Origin: Limiplasma sp964416065
GTDB taxonomy: Bacteria > Bacillota > Clostridia > Christensenellales > Aristaeellaceae
NCBI GenBank assembly: GCA_964416065.1
Contig: CAYQCL010000003.1
Coordinates: forward strand, 22,087-86,086
DNA: 64,000 bases
Direction: 5' to 3'
In this document: positions 36,035 through 43,633 of the stretch, piece by piece
How positions within the stretch are numbered: position 1 is the first letter of the stretch
Layout of the letters: each line of letters opens with the position of its first letter
Position numbers and translations under genes: made by a program
The notes under the pieces: generated by a model
The model's input: only the letters and a program-made list of their open reading frames with translations
Told to the model about the DNA's origin: nothing
Databases searched by the model: none

Positions 36035-37396
36035 ATGATGGGATTTTCTAAGGACTTCCTCTGGGGCGCGGCGACCGCGTCCTATCAGATTGAGGGCGGG
36101 GCCTTTGAGGACGGGAAGGGACTGTCTGTGTGGGATCGTTACTCCCATACGGAAGAAAAGTGCTTCCAGGGCCATACCGGCGATATGGCGTGCGATCATT
36201 ATCATCGCTATCGCGAGGACGTAGAGATGATGGCGGAGCTTGGAATCAGGAATTATCGCTTTTCTCTTTCCTGGCCGCGGATCCTTCCTGATGGAACAGG
36301 CGCTGTCAACCAAAAGGGTGTAGATTTCTATAATCGGCTGATTGACGCCCTTTTGGAAAAGAACATTCGTCCGTTTATCACGCTGTTCCATTGGGACTAC
36401 CCGTGGGCGCTGCAAATGCGCGGCGCGTGGGAGAATCCGGACAGCCCAAAGTGGTTTGAGAACTATGTAGCGGTCTGTGCCCGCGCCTTTGGCGACCGCG
36501 TAAAGGATTTTATCACGCTCAATGAGCCGCAGTGCTTTATCGGCCTGGGATGCTGCTCGGGCGTACACGCGCCGGGACTTCAGCTGCCCTCGTGCAGCAC
36601 CGTGCCGATGAGCCATCATGTGCTGATGGGGCATGGCTTGGCGGTAAGAGCGCTGCGCTCGCTCGTTCCGGAGGTTCGTGTGGGCTATGCGCCCTGCGGA
36701 GAACCCTCGATTCCGGCCAGCAATTCCGCCGAGGACATCGATGCGGCGCGCAAGGCCTATTTCGGCATGCCTAGCGAAGCGGGATGGTCATGGAATGTTG
36801 GCTGGTGGAGCGATCCCGCTCTTCTGGGCAGCTATCCCGAGGCGGGGCTGCGCCATATCGGAAAATATCTGCCGGCAGGCTGGGAAAAGGATTTGGAGAT
36901 CATTCACCAGCCGCTGGACTTTTACGGTCAAAACATCTATCAGGGCCGCGTGATCCGAGCCGCGGACAATGCCGAGGGCTATGAGACGGTTCAGCTCCCG
37001 ATGGGCTTTGCCAAGACCGCCTCTCAATGGCCTGTTACGCCGGACGCGCTGTACTGGGGCCCGCGCTTCCTGTATGAGCGCTATCATACGCCCATTATCA
37101 TTACGGAAAATGGCCTCTCCTGCCATGATACGGTCTCGCTGGACGGTAAGGTACACGATCCCAACCGCGAGGATTATCTCCACCGCTATTTGCTGGCCTA
37201 TCGCCGTGCGGCGGATGAGGGGGTGGACGTGCGCGGCTATTTCCAATGGTCGCTCATGGACAACTATGAGTGGAGCAGCGGCTACAATGAGCGCTTCGGC
37301 ATGGTCTATGTTGATTACACGACGCAGAAGCGTATCGTGAAGGATTCCGCATGGTGGTATAAGCGGGTCATGGAAAGCAACGGGGAAAGTCTGTAA
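36035..37396 (+). CDS. GH1 family beta-glucosidase
   Basis: 453 residues, the usual GH1 length. Motifs: N-terminal FLWGAATASYQIEGG, acid/base Glu in ITLNEP and nucleophile Glu in IITENG. The C-terminal WSLMDNYEWSSGYNERFG forms the sugar site. No signal peptide, so it works in the cytoplasm on imported beta-glucosides. No 6-phospho-specific reading was attempted. Tandem ATGs occur at 36035 and 36038. Confidence 0.95.
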   Translation: MMGFSKDFLWGAATASYQIEGGAFEDGKGLSVWDRYSHTEEKCFQGHTGDMACDHYHRYREDVEMMAELGIRNYRFSLSWPRILPDGTGAVNQKGVDFYNRLIDALLEKNIRPFITLFHWDYPWALQMRGAWENPDSPKWFENYVAVCARAFGDRVKDFITLNEPQCFIGLGCCSGVHAPGLQLPSCSTVPMSHHVLMGHGLAVRALRSLVPEVRVGYAPCGEPSIPASNSAEDIDAARKAYFGMPSEAGWSWNVGWWSDPALLGSYPEAGLRHIGKYLPAGWEKDLEIIHQPLDFYGQNIYQGRVIRAADNAEGYETVQLPMGFAKTASQWPVTPDALYWGPRFLYERYHTPIIITENGLSCHDTVSLDGKVHDPNREDYLHRYLLAYRRAADEGVDVRGYFQWSLMDNYEWSSGYNERFGMVYVDYTTQKRIVKDSAWWYKRVMESNGESL

Positions 37397-37410
37397 GGAA
37401 AACAGGCTTT

Positions 37411-37791
37411 TCAGGGCATCGACAAACCCCTATTGGGAGGCTTGGAGGGCCGCAACCCTCCAAGTGAAATCCGAAGCTGACGACAGCGCGTCAGCCCCTC
37501 AGTCCGTCGATAAATCCCCTATTTTCGCGAAGAGCCGCAGCGCCGACCCGTCTGGGTCGGCGCATCTCTTGCTTGGAAAACGCTGCGGTGTAAGGTTTCT
37601 GGAACTCTGTCCCAGACCCTGGCAGGGGTTGACGAAGGGAAGCGGGGCCGCTGTGCGGCCTTGTCCCGAAGGAACAAAGCGACCCGAAGGATATCAACCT
37701 CGATCGTCGTGTAGGGCACGGCTAGTGCCCTACACGACGATTGAGGTTGCGGTCTAAGCCCCATGCACCCCATCCTTTGTCGATACCCTGA
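37411..37791. repeat. hairpin-rich intergenic element with terminal inverted repeats
   Basis: 381 bp between a GH1 gene and a convergent ATP-grasp gene. The ends are inverted copies (tcagggcatcgacaaa at 37411-37426; complement of 37776-37791, one mismatch). Inside are three strong hairpins at 37441-37464, 37540-37563 and 37695-37749. Its right 57 bp recur at 10035-10091. No transposase or convincing reading frame is present, so it is MITE-like or REP-like. Confidence 0.75.
37695..37749. repeat. 25-bp inverted repeat inside the element
   Basis: Arms 37695-37719 and 37725-37749 pair with one mismatch around a 5-nt loop (ggcta). The core gtagggcac / gtgccctac is the most conserved-looking part. 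Confidence 0.85.
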
Positions 37792-37864
37792 GGGGCGGCC
37801 TCACAAGCGAGGCGGCCCCTTCAATATGCTGCTTTGTGTTTCCAAAAGGGCAAACAACGCACGC

Positions 37865-39061
37865 TCATTCGCACCGAAGCACGTCGGCATAAAACGCGTC
37901 CATCTCCTCCCGAGTCGGGAAGACAGCGACATACATCTGATTGCCCATCGCGCCCGCCAGCGCGTCGGGAATGCGTTCGATCATGCGCATCTGGGCGGCG
38001 TACTTTTCCAGCACCTGCTCGTGGCTCAGGGCAAAGCGCTTGCCGTCGCGGCGTCCGGCATAGGCGCAGAAGGCATGCTCACCGGTGGGCTTGGTGGAGC
38101 GGTCAAAGGCGATCATATCGGCCCAGATTTTATAAACGTTGGTGGAGTTGGCGAAATTCATCATGTCGGGCGAAAAACCGCCGCAGGGACGCATGTTGAC
38201 CTCGAGAGCCACGACGTTGCCCTTCTTGCCCATGCCCGCCTGATCCTGCGTCAGGCGGAAAAACTCGAAGTGCACAAAGCGGCTCCTGACGCCGAAGCTC
38301 TTGACCGTAGCACGGCCGGCAGCCCGGGTGTCATCCGGCAGATCTTTGACGATATAGTAGATGGAGTTATCGTTGTCGTTGACGATGTCCATGATGGAGA
38401 ACGGGGTCACGTTGCCGGTCTCAAACATCGGCTCGCCGTTGGAATCGATGATCGCGTCATAGGAGTTGACTTCCGCGTGGATAAATTCCTCCATGATATA
38501 ACGCACGCCATCCTCGCGAAGAACATCCAGAAAATGACGCAGATCGTCGTCTGAGGAGAGCTTGTAGGTATGGGAGGCGCCGACGCCATTGTCCGGCTTG
38601 ACGACAACGGGGTAGCCAACCTCGGCGATGAAGGCCGCACAGCCGTTCCAATCATCCACAATATGATAGCGTGCGACAGGAATCCCCGCCTTGCGGTAGT
38701 ACTCCTTCATGTGGGATTTATACTTGATACGCTGCATGTCGCTGGACTGGAAGCCGCTCTGAATATGGAAATCCGTGCGCAGCATGGCGTCGCGCTCCAG
38801 CCAATACTCATTGTTGCTCTCCAGCCAGTCGATGCGGCCGTATTTGAAGATGAAGAAGGCGACGGCGCGATAGACCTCGTCATAATTTTCCATGCTGGAA
38901 ACCTTGTAATACTCATTGAGGCTGTCCTTAAGCTCGGGCAGCAGCTCGTCATAGGGCTGGTCGCCGATGCCGAGGACATTCATACCGTTGTTCCTTAGCT
39001 CCCGACAAAACTGCCAGTAATTGGTTGGAAAATTGGGCGAAATGAAAACCACATTTTTCAT
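37865..39061 (-). CDS. ATP-grasp domain enzyme
   Basis: 398 residues. An N-terminal Rossmann-like region starts MKNVVFISPNFPTNYWQF. The ATP-grasp fold includes YPVVVKPDNGVGASHTYKL, a lid region, FVHFEFFRL and the metal-site segment VALEVNMRPCGGFSPDMM. The family joins a carboxylate to an amine or thiol through an acyl-phosphate. ATG 39061 is preceded by AGAGGGAC. It is the last of three genes in an operon with two esterases. The substrate is unknown. Confidence 0.85.
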   Translation of the reverse strand: MKNVVFISPNFPTNYWQFCRELRNNGMNVLGIGDQPYDELLPELKDSLNEYYKVSSMENYDEVYRAVAFFIFKYGRIDWLESNNEYWLERDAMLRTDFHIQSGFQSSDMQRIKYKSHMKEYYRKAGIPVARYHIVDDWNGCAAFIAEVGYPVVVKPDNGVGASHTYKLSSDDDLRHFLDVLREDGVRYIMEEFIHAEVNSYDAIIDSNGEPMFETGNVTPFSIMDIVNDNDNSIYYIVKDLPDDTRAAGRATVKSFGVRSRFVHFEFFRLTQDQAGMGKKGNVVALEVNMRPCGGFSPDMMNFANSTNVYKIWADMIAFDRSTKPTGEHAFCAYAGRRDGKRFALSHEQVLEKYAAQMRMIERIPDALAGAMGNQMYVAVFPTREEMDAFYADVLRCE

Positions 39062-39101
39062 GATCAGTCCCTCTTTCTGTATGAATCCTCTATAATGCGA
39101 A

Positions 39102-39854
39102 TCAGCCCAGGAGATGGGGCACGAAATACGCCACCTGCTTATACCACCAATCCCAGTTGTGCGCGCAGTCATAGCCCCAAAAATCAATCCATACACCGAT
39201 GCCCTTCTCCTGGCAGATTTCACTTAAGCGGCGTGTGGTTTCAGGAATTTCCCACGGCCCCTGTCCGACGCAGATGATGCCGCGGTTTTGGTTATAGCGG
39301 TCAATGTAGGGATGATTGTCGGGCATGTTGGCGAGATAATCGACGGGGGAGTTGCGGTAAACATCCTCATCCATATAGCCGTCGAAGCCATAAGACGCGG
39401 TGTAGATGCCGCTTAAGGCGAGTAGGCCGTCAAACAGATCGGGAAAGCGGAAGAAAAGGTTGGCCGCATGCAGCGCGCCCAAACTGCATCCAAAGGCAAT
39501 GATGCCCGGATACCCGTCCCAGCCGTTGCGTTCGTTCACCATATCGCGGATAAAGGGAACCAGCTCCCGCGTGATAAAGGCGATCCACTGCTCGTGCCGG
39601 CGGATGCGCCAGCCTGGGTCTCCGCCCTTGTTCGACCAGGTTTCCCGGTCGATGGTATCAATCGAAAAGACCATCACCTGTCCCGACTCAATCCAGGGGG
39701 ACCAGACATCTGTCATATGGAAGTTTTCAAAATCAAAGAAACGTCCGTCCTGGCAGGGAATGAACAGCACCGGCCGACCCGCGTGGCCGTAAACCTTGAG
39801 CTCCATATCGCGTTCCAAAACAGGGCTGAACTGCTTGAAATATTGCGTTTCCAT
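39102..39854 (-). CDS. esterase-family alpha/beta hydrolase
   Basis: 250 residues, esterase D/PHB-depolymerase-like fold. The nucleophile elbow is FGCSLGALHA (Ser, about residue 123) and the probable acid and His lie in the C-terminal part (YDCAHNWDWW). A typical N-terminal strand is HAGRPVLFIPCQDGRFFDFE. No signal peptide. It lies 15 bp downstream of a second esterase gene and 40 bp upstream of the ATP-grasp gene. Confidence 0.85.
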   Translation of the reverse strand: METQYFKQFSPVLERDMELKVYGHAGRPVLFIPCQDGRFFDFENFHMTDVWSPWIESGQVMVFSIDTIDRETWSNKGGDPGWRIRRHEQWIAFITRELVPFIRDMVNERNGWDGYPGIIAFGCSLGALHAANLFFRFPDLFDGLLALSGIYTASYGFDGYMDEDVYRNSPVDYLANMPDNHPYIDRYNQNRGIICVGQGPWEIPETTRRLSEICQEKGIGVWIDFWGYDCAHNWDWWYKQVAYFVPHLLG

Positions 39855-39869
39855 CTTTTGTGCCTCCGC

Positions 39870-40637
39870 CTATCGCAAGCCGTAGAGCAGCGTGGAAATG
39901 AAAAAGGGAATCTGCCGTTCCCAGCTGGCCTCGCAATGGTCGCCGTTTGGAACGATGCGGGTGGTCAGAAGCACCTTGCGGCTGAGAAGACGGGACGCGA
40001 CGGCGCTGTATTGCACGGCCATATTGGGATGGAATCGCATCTCACGAGAGCCGTAGTCCATATAAACCACCGTATCGGGTCCGATGGGCCTTTCGCGCAG
40101 GAGCTTGTCCAGCTGGCGCGTCGCAAACCAGATGGAGGGCGAGAGGGCCGCTGCGCGGGAGAAAATGGCGTTGTATTCCAGCACCGCGTACAGACTCATC
40201 AGACCGCCCATGGAGCTGCCGGCAATGAAGGTATGCTTCCTGTCCGGAAGGGTGGGGTATTGCTCGTCAATGAGGGGCTTGAGCTCCTTTGTCATCCATT
40301 CCATGCTCTCCCGACCCCTGCCGGTGATGCTGCCCAGCTTCGCGTCACGGAAGGTAAAGGGGGAATACTCGGAAAGCCGCCCGCCGTCCGGACTGTGATT
40401 GCATTCCACGGCCACGATCATCAGCTGCGTTTGGGTTTCATCCATGTACTCCAGCATGCCCCAACTCTTCCCGTAGGTCGAGTCCTCGTCAAAAAAGACG
40501 TTATGTCCGTCAAACATGTACAAAACGGGATAGCGAAGGGTAGCGTCTTCTTCAAAGGAATTCGGAATATAGACATATACGTTGCGCGGTTCCTGACCGG
40601 TATAAGCGGGATAGGGAATGCTCCATTTCTCGATCAT
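39870..40637 (-). CDS. esterase-family alpha/beta hydrolase
   Basis: 255 residues. Esterase D-like: YVYIPNSFEEDATLRYPVLY, VAVECNHSPDGGRLSEYSP, nucleophile elbow AGSSMGGLMS and a late His in PNGDHCEASWERQIPFF. ATG 40637 is chosen; upstream in-frame sequence overlaps the promoter. First gene of the three-gene operon. Its similarity in plan to the next gene suggests two related hydrolases acting on one pathway. Confidence 0.85.
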   Translation of the reverse strand: MIEKWSIPYPAYTGQEPRNVYVYIPNSFEEDATLRYPVLYMFDGHNVFFDEDSTYGKSWGMLEYMDETQTQLMIVAVECNHSPDGGRLSEYSPFTFRDAKLGSITGRGRESMEWMTKELKPLIDEQYPTLPDRKHTFIAGSSMGGLMSLYAVLEYNAIFSRAAALSPSIWFATRQLDKLLRERPIGPDTVVYMDYGSREMRFHPNMAVQYSAVASRLLSRKVLLTTRIVPNGDHCEASWERQIPFFISTLLYGLR

Positions 40638-40708
40638 GATCGAAAGGCCTTCTTTGGTTGCGAAGTCATGACGGAAAAGTCCCTTACGCGGCTTTCCCGT
40701 CAACGAAT

Positions 40709-40737
40709 AGTTTAGCACAGCAAAGCGGCAAATGCAA
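40709..40737 (-). promoter_or_regulatory. promoter of the esterase/ATP-grasp operon
   Basis: On the minus strand TTGCAT, 17 bp, TAAACT preceded by TGC (extended -10). Confidence 0.65.
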
Positions 40738-40826
40738 TTGTGGAAAGGAAATGAAACAAACAAAAAGCCAGTCGTTTCCGATCCCAAAACAAAAAAAGAA
40801 CAACCGACCGCGACAGACGCGATGGG

Positions 40827-40855
40827 TTGCGTGTCTGAAAGCAAAATGTTATACT
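40827..40855 (+). promoter_or_regulatory. promoter of the DUF1538 operon
   Basis: TTGCGT, 17 bp, TATACT preceded by TGT (extended -10), about 85 bp before the start codon. Confidence 0.7.
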
Positions 40856-40940
40856 AAATTCCAGCTTGCTTTCAATTTAGATAAGAAACGCGAAGCAATA
40901 CCAAAATTGACGCGCGCCGCGCGGGTAAAGAGGGGATTGA

Positions 40941-42521
40941 ATGGCGAGAGAAGAAAAGAAAAAAAAGAGGAGGGAAATGAGGCTCAAGCATGAGCGCATT
41001 TCAAAGAGACGCAATGCTCAGCACAATATTTTGCGGGATAAGTGGCGGGAGGCCTTTACGTCGGTGCTGCCGATTACGCTGATCGTGCTCGGATTGTGCG
41101 TCGTGCTGGTTCCCGCGCCGGTGAGCGCCATGCTCGCGTTCTTGGCTGGCGCGGCACTGCTGGTGGTGGGAATGGGCCTGTTTACGTTGGGCACCGACCT
41201 GGCGATGACCCCCATCGGCGAGCAGGTGGGCGCGGCAATGACGCGAAGCAAGAAGCTATGGGTGGTTCTTCTCATTTCCTTTGTCGTGGGCGTGGTTGTA
41301 ACCATCTCCGAGCCGGATTTGCAGGTTCTGGCCGGACAGGTGCCCGGGGTGCCGAACATGGTGTTGATTCTGTCCGTTGCGCTGGGCGTGGGCATCTTTC
41401 TGGTGGTGGCGCTTTTGCGCATTCTGTTCCGAATCAGAATGGCCTGGCTTTTGTTCGGGTGCTACACGGCGGTGTTCATACTGGCGCAATTTGTCCCCAG
41501 CTCCTTTCTCGCGGTGGCGTTCGACGCCGGCGGCGTAACAACCGGACCGATGACGGTGCCGTTTATCCTGTCCCTGGGTGTCGGTGTAAGCGCCATCCGA
41601 AGCGACCAGAATGCCGAGAATGACAGCTTTGGCCTGGTCGCACTATGTTCCATCGGCCCGATTTTGGCCGTGATGATTTTGAGCCTGATCTATCAGCCTG
41701 ACGGCGCGGCCTATACACCCGTCAGCGTGCCTGAGGCGGCGAATACGCAGGCTCTGGCGATGATGTTTCTTCAGGCGCTTCCGCACTACATGGGCGAGGT
41801 GCTCACGGCGCTGGTGCCTATTGCGGTTTTCTTTTTCGCCGCGCAGATTGGAGTGCTTCATCTGCCAAGGCGCGAGGTTGTCAGGATCATTGCGGGTCTG
41901 ATCTATACCTATGTGGGGCTGGTGCTGTTTCTGACCGGCGTCAATGTCGGCTTTATGCCTATGGGCAGCTATTTGGGGCAGTCGCTGGGCACGCTCAGCT
42001 TCCGCTGGGTGCTTGTGCCTTTGGGTATGCTGATCGGCTATTTTGTGGTTTCCGCCGAGCCGGCGGTGCATGTGTTGAGCAAGCAGGTCTATGAGCTGAG
42101 CGCGGGCACGATCCCGCAGAAGGCGTTGGGCCTGAGCCTGTCCATTGGCGTGGCGGTCTCGGTGGCGCTGGCGATGCTGCGTATCCTGACCGGAATGAAC
42201 ATCCTGTATCTGCTCATTCCGGGCTATGCCATCGCGATGGTGCTGATGATATTCGTGCCGCCTATTTTTACTTCTATCGCCTTTGACTCCGGCGGTGTGG
42301 CCTCAGGCCCAATGACGGCGACATTTCTTCTGCCCATGGCGATGGGCGCGTGCTCCGCAGTGGGCGGCGACGTAACGACGGATGCCTTCGGCGTGGTCGC
42401 GATGGTGGCCATGACCCCGCTGATTACCATCCAGGTGCTGGGGCTTTGGTTCAAGCATAAGCAGCGTGGAGAAAAAACGCCTGATGCTCAGGAACGGCCT
42501 GTGGAGGAGATCATTGAATGA
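40941..42521 (+). CDS. DUF1538 membrane protein (two repeats)
   Basis: 526 residues, about 12-14 TM helices in two homologous halves. Each half carries the same signature: AFDAGGVTTGPMTVPF in the first and AFDSGGVASGPMTATF in the second. A Lys/Arg-rich N-terminal tail is cytoplasmic. The family is an uncharacterised transporter-like group. ATG 40941 follows GAGGGG. The next gene encodes a tandem PII-like protein, a pairing reminiscent of AmtB-GlnK. Confidence 0.85.
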   Translation: MAREEKKKKRREMRLKHERISKRRNAQHNILRDKWREAFTSVLPITLIVLGLCVVLVPAPVSAMLAFLAGAALLVVGMGLFTLGTDLAMTPIGEQVGAAMTRSKKLWVVLLISFVVGVVVTISEPDLQVLAGQVPGVPNMVLILSVALGVGIFLVVALLRILFRIRMAWLLFGCYTAVFILAQFVPSSFLAVAFDAGGVTTGPMTVPFILSLGVGVSAIRSDQNAENDSFGLVALCSIGPILAVMILSLIYQPDGAAYTPVSVPEAANTQALAMMFLQALPHYMGEVLTALVPIAVFFFAAQIGVLHLPRREVVRIIAGLIYTYVGLVLFLTGVNVGFMPMGSYLGQSLGTLSFRWVLVPLGMLIGYFVVSAEPAVHVLSKQVYELSAGTIPQKALGLSLSIGVAVSVALAMLRILTGMNILYLLIPGYAIAMVLMIFVPPIFTSIAFDSGGVASGPMTATFLLPMAMGACSAVGGDVTTDAFGVVAMVAMTPLITIQVLGLWFKHKQRGEKTPDAQERPVEEIIE

Positions 42522-42551
42522 GCGGCGGAGGGGCCGCGGGGAGGATGCATC

Positions 42552-43250
42552 ATGCATGACTTGTGTTTGCTGATCGTGATCGTCAGACGCGACGAGGATG
42601 AGCTATACACCTCGTTCTTTCGGGAGCGAGGCATCGATACGGTTCACAGTGTGCTTTGTCAGGGAACGGCCAGCGCGAAGCTGTTGAGCCTGATGGGGCT
42701 GGAAAGAACGGAAAAGACCCTTCTGTATGCCATTGTTCCGCGCAAGCGGGCCGGACGCCTCATGAACGCGATGACGCGCGATTTGGGGCTGGATATGCCG
42801 GGAAGCGGGATCACGTTCACACTGCCGGTTGTAAGCCTTGCCGGCGCAAGTAGTCTGCGTTATTTGACCGAAGGACAAGAGATCATCATTGGAGGAGATA
42901 TGGATATGCCCGCAACATTCCTATATGAACTGATACTCGCCATTGTCAGCCGAGGCCATGTGGACGAGGTGATGGACGCGGCGCGCGAGGCCGGCGCGAG
43001 GGGCGGAACGGTTATCCATGCCAAGGGAACCAACCCCTTTCGAGAAAAATTCTTTGGCGTATCCATCGCGGATGAAAAGGAGATGGTGCTGATCCTCACC
43101 GCCGCCGTGGAAAAGGCCAAAATTATGCGGACCATTATGGAGCACGCGGGCGTTCAGAGCCCTGCGCATACGGTCATGTTTTCGCTGCCTGTGGAAAGCG
43201 TCGCGGGCCTCAAGAGCGTGATGGAAGCGGCGGGGGAGACGGAGCTATGA
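42552..43250 (+). CDS. tandem PII-like (GlnB-fold) protein
   Basis: 232 residues made of two related GlnB-like domains. Domain 1 (1-105) includes SVLCQGTASAKLLSLMGLER. Domain 2 (about 118-230) includes GGTVIHAKGTNPFREKFFGV and EKEMVLILTAAVEKAKIM. ATG 42552 lies 7 nt after GGGGAGG. It is in an operon with the DUF1538 gene (30-bp gap). It is probably a nucleotide- or metabolite-sensing regulator that docks on the transporter. Confidence 0.82.
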   Translation: MHDLCLLIVIVRRDEDELYTSFFRERGIDTVHSVLCQGTASAKLLSLMGLERTEKTLLYAIVPRKRAGRLMNAMTRDLGLDMPGSGITFTLPVVSLAGASSLRYLTEGQEIIIGGDMDMPATFLYELILAIVSRGHVDEVMDAAREAGARGGTVIHAKGTNPFREKFFGVSIADEKEMVLILTAAVEKAKIMRTIMEHAGVQSPAHTVMFSLPVESVAGLKSVMEAAGETEL

Positions 43251-43256
43251 CAGTGT

Positions 43257-43287
43257 GGGACGCTCTGGAAAGGAGCGTCCCGTTTTC
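43257..43287 (+). terminator. rho-independent terminator
   Basis: A perfect 9-bp stem GGGACGCTC / GAGCGTCCC with a 7-nt loop, then GTTTTC. Confidence 0.85.
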
Positions 43288-43478
43288 AATTTCAGAGAAT
43301 AAAATTTAGTTAAATCCCTCAAAAAGCAAAATGAAAATCTGAATGTTCTTTCTGAAAATTGAATTAGAAATTAATTACTATAAATCCATTTTATTGAATA
43401 ATAGAAAATACTTTTGTGAATATAGTCTAATAATTAGAAAATAAAAATAGAAGATTTGTTAAAAATGATTGAAAATGC
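43288..43478. other. AT-rich intergenic segment
   Basis: About 190 bp of strongly A+T-rich DNA in an otherwise GC-rich chromosome, with no reading frame of note. It lies directly upstream of the -35 of the next operon, so it may act as an UP-element/curved region. It may also simply be a remnant of an insertion. Confidence 0.6.
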
Positions 43479-43507
43479 TGGACAACGAAATGAAACAATG
43501 CTATTCT
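43479..43507 (+). promoter_or_regulatory. promoter of the LplABC-murQ operon
   Basis: TGGACA, 17 bp, TATTCT preceded by TGC (extended -10); leader of about 120 nt to the start codon. Confidence 0.55.
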
Positions 43508-43633
43508 TCGACCGTAAAACATTGGTTCGTACTTTCGACGACTTTTTGGAACAAAATATTTCATGAAGCTGTCGCGGGAGAACCGAAGTCATGTCCGTTT
43601 CCCATTCTGTACCACAAAAAGGAGGAACCAATC

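Noticed and set aside
37464..37757. 97-codon frame inside the intergenic element
   Set aside because: It runs across the hairpins of a repeat element, with no ribosome site; a spurious product of repetitive DNA.
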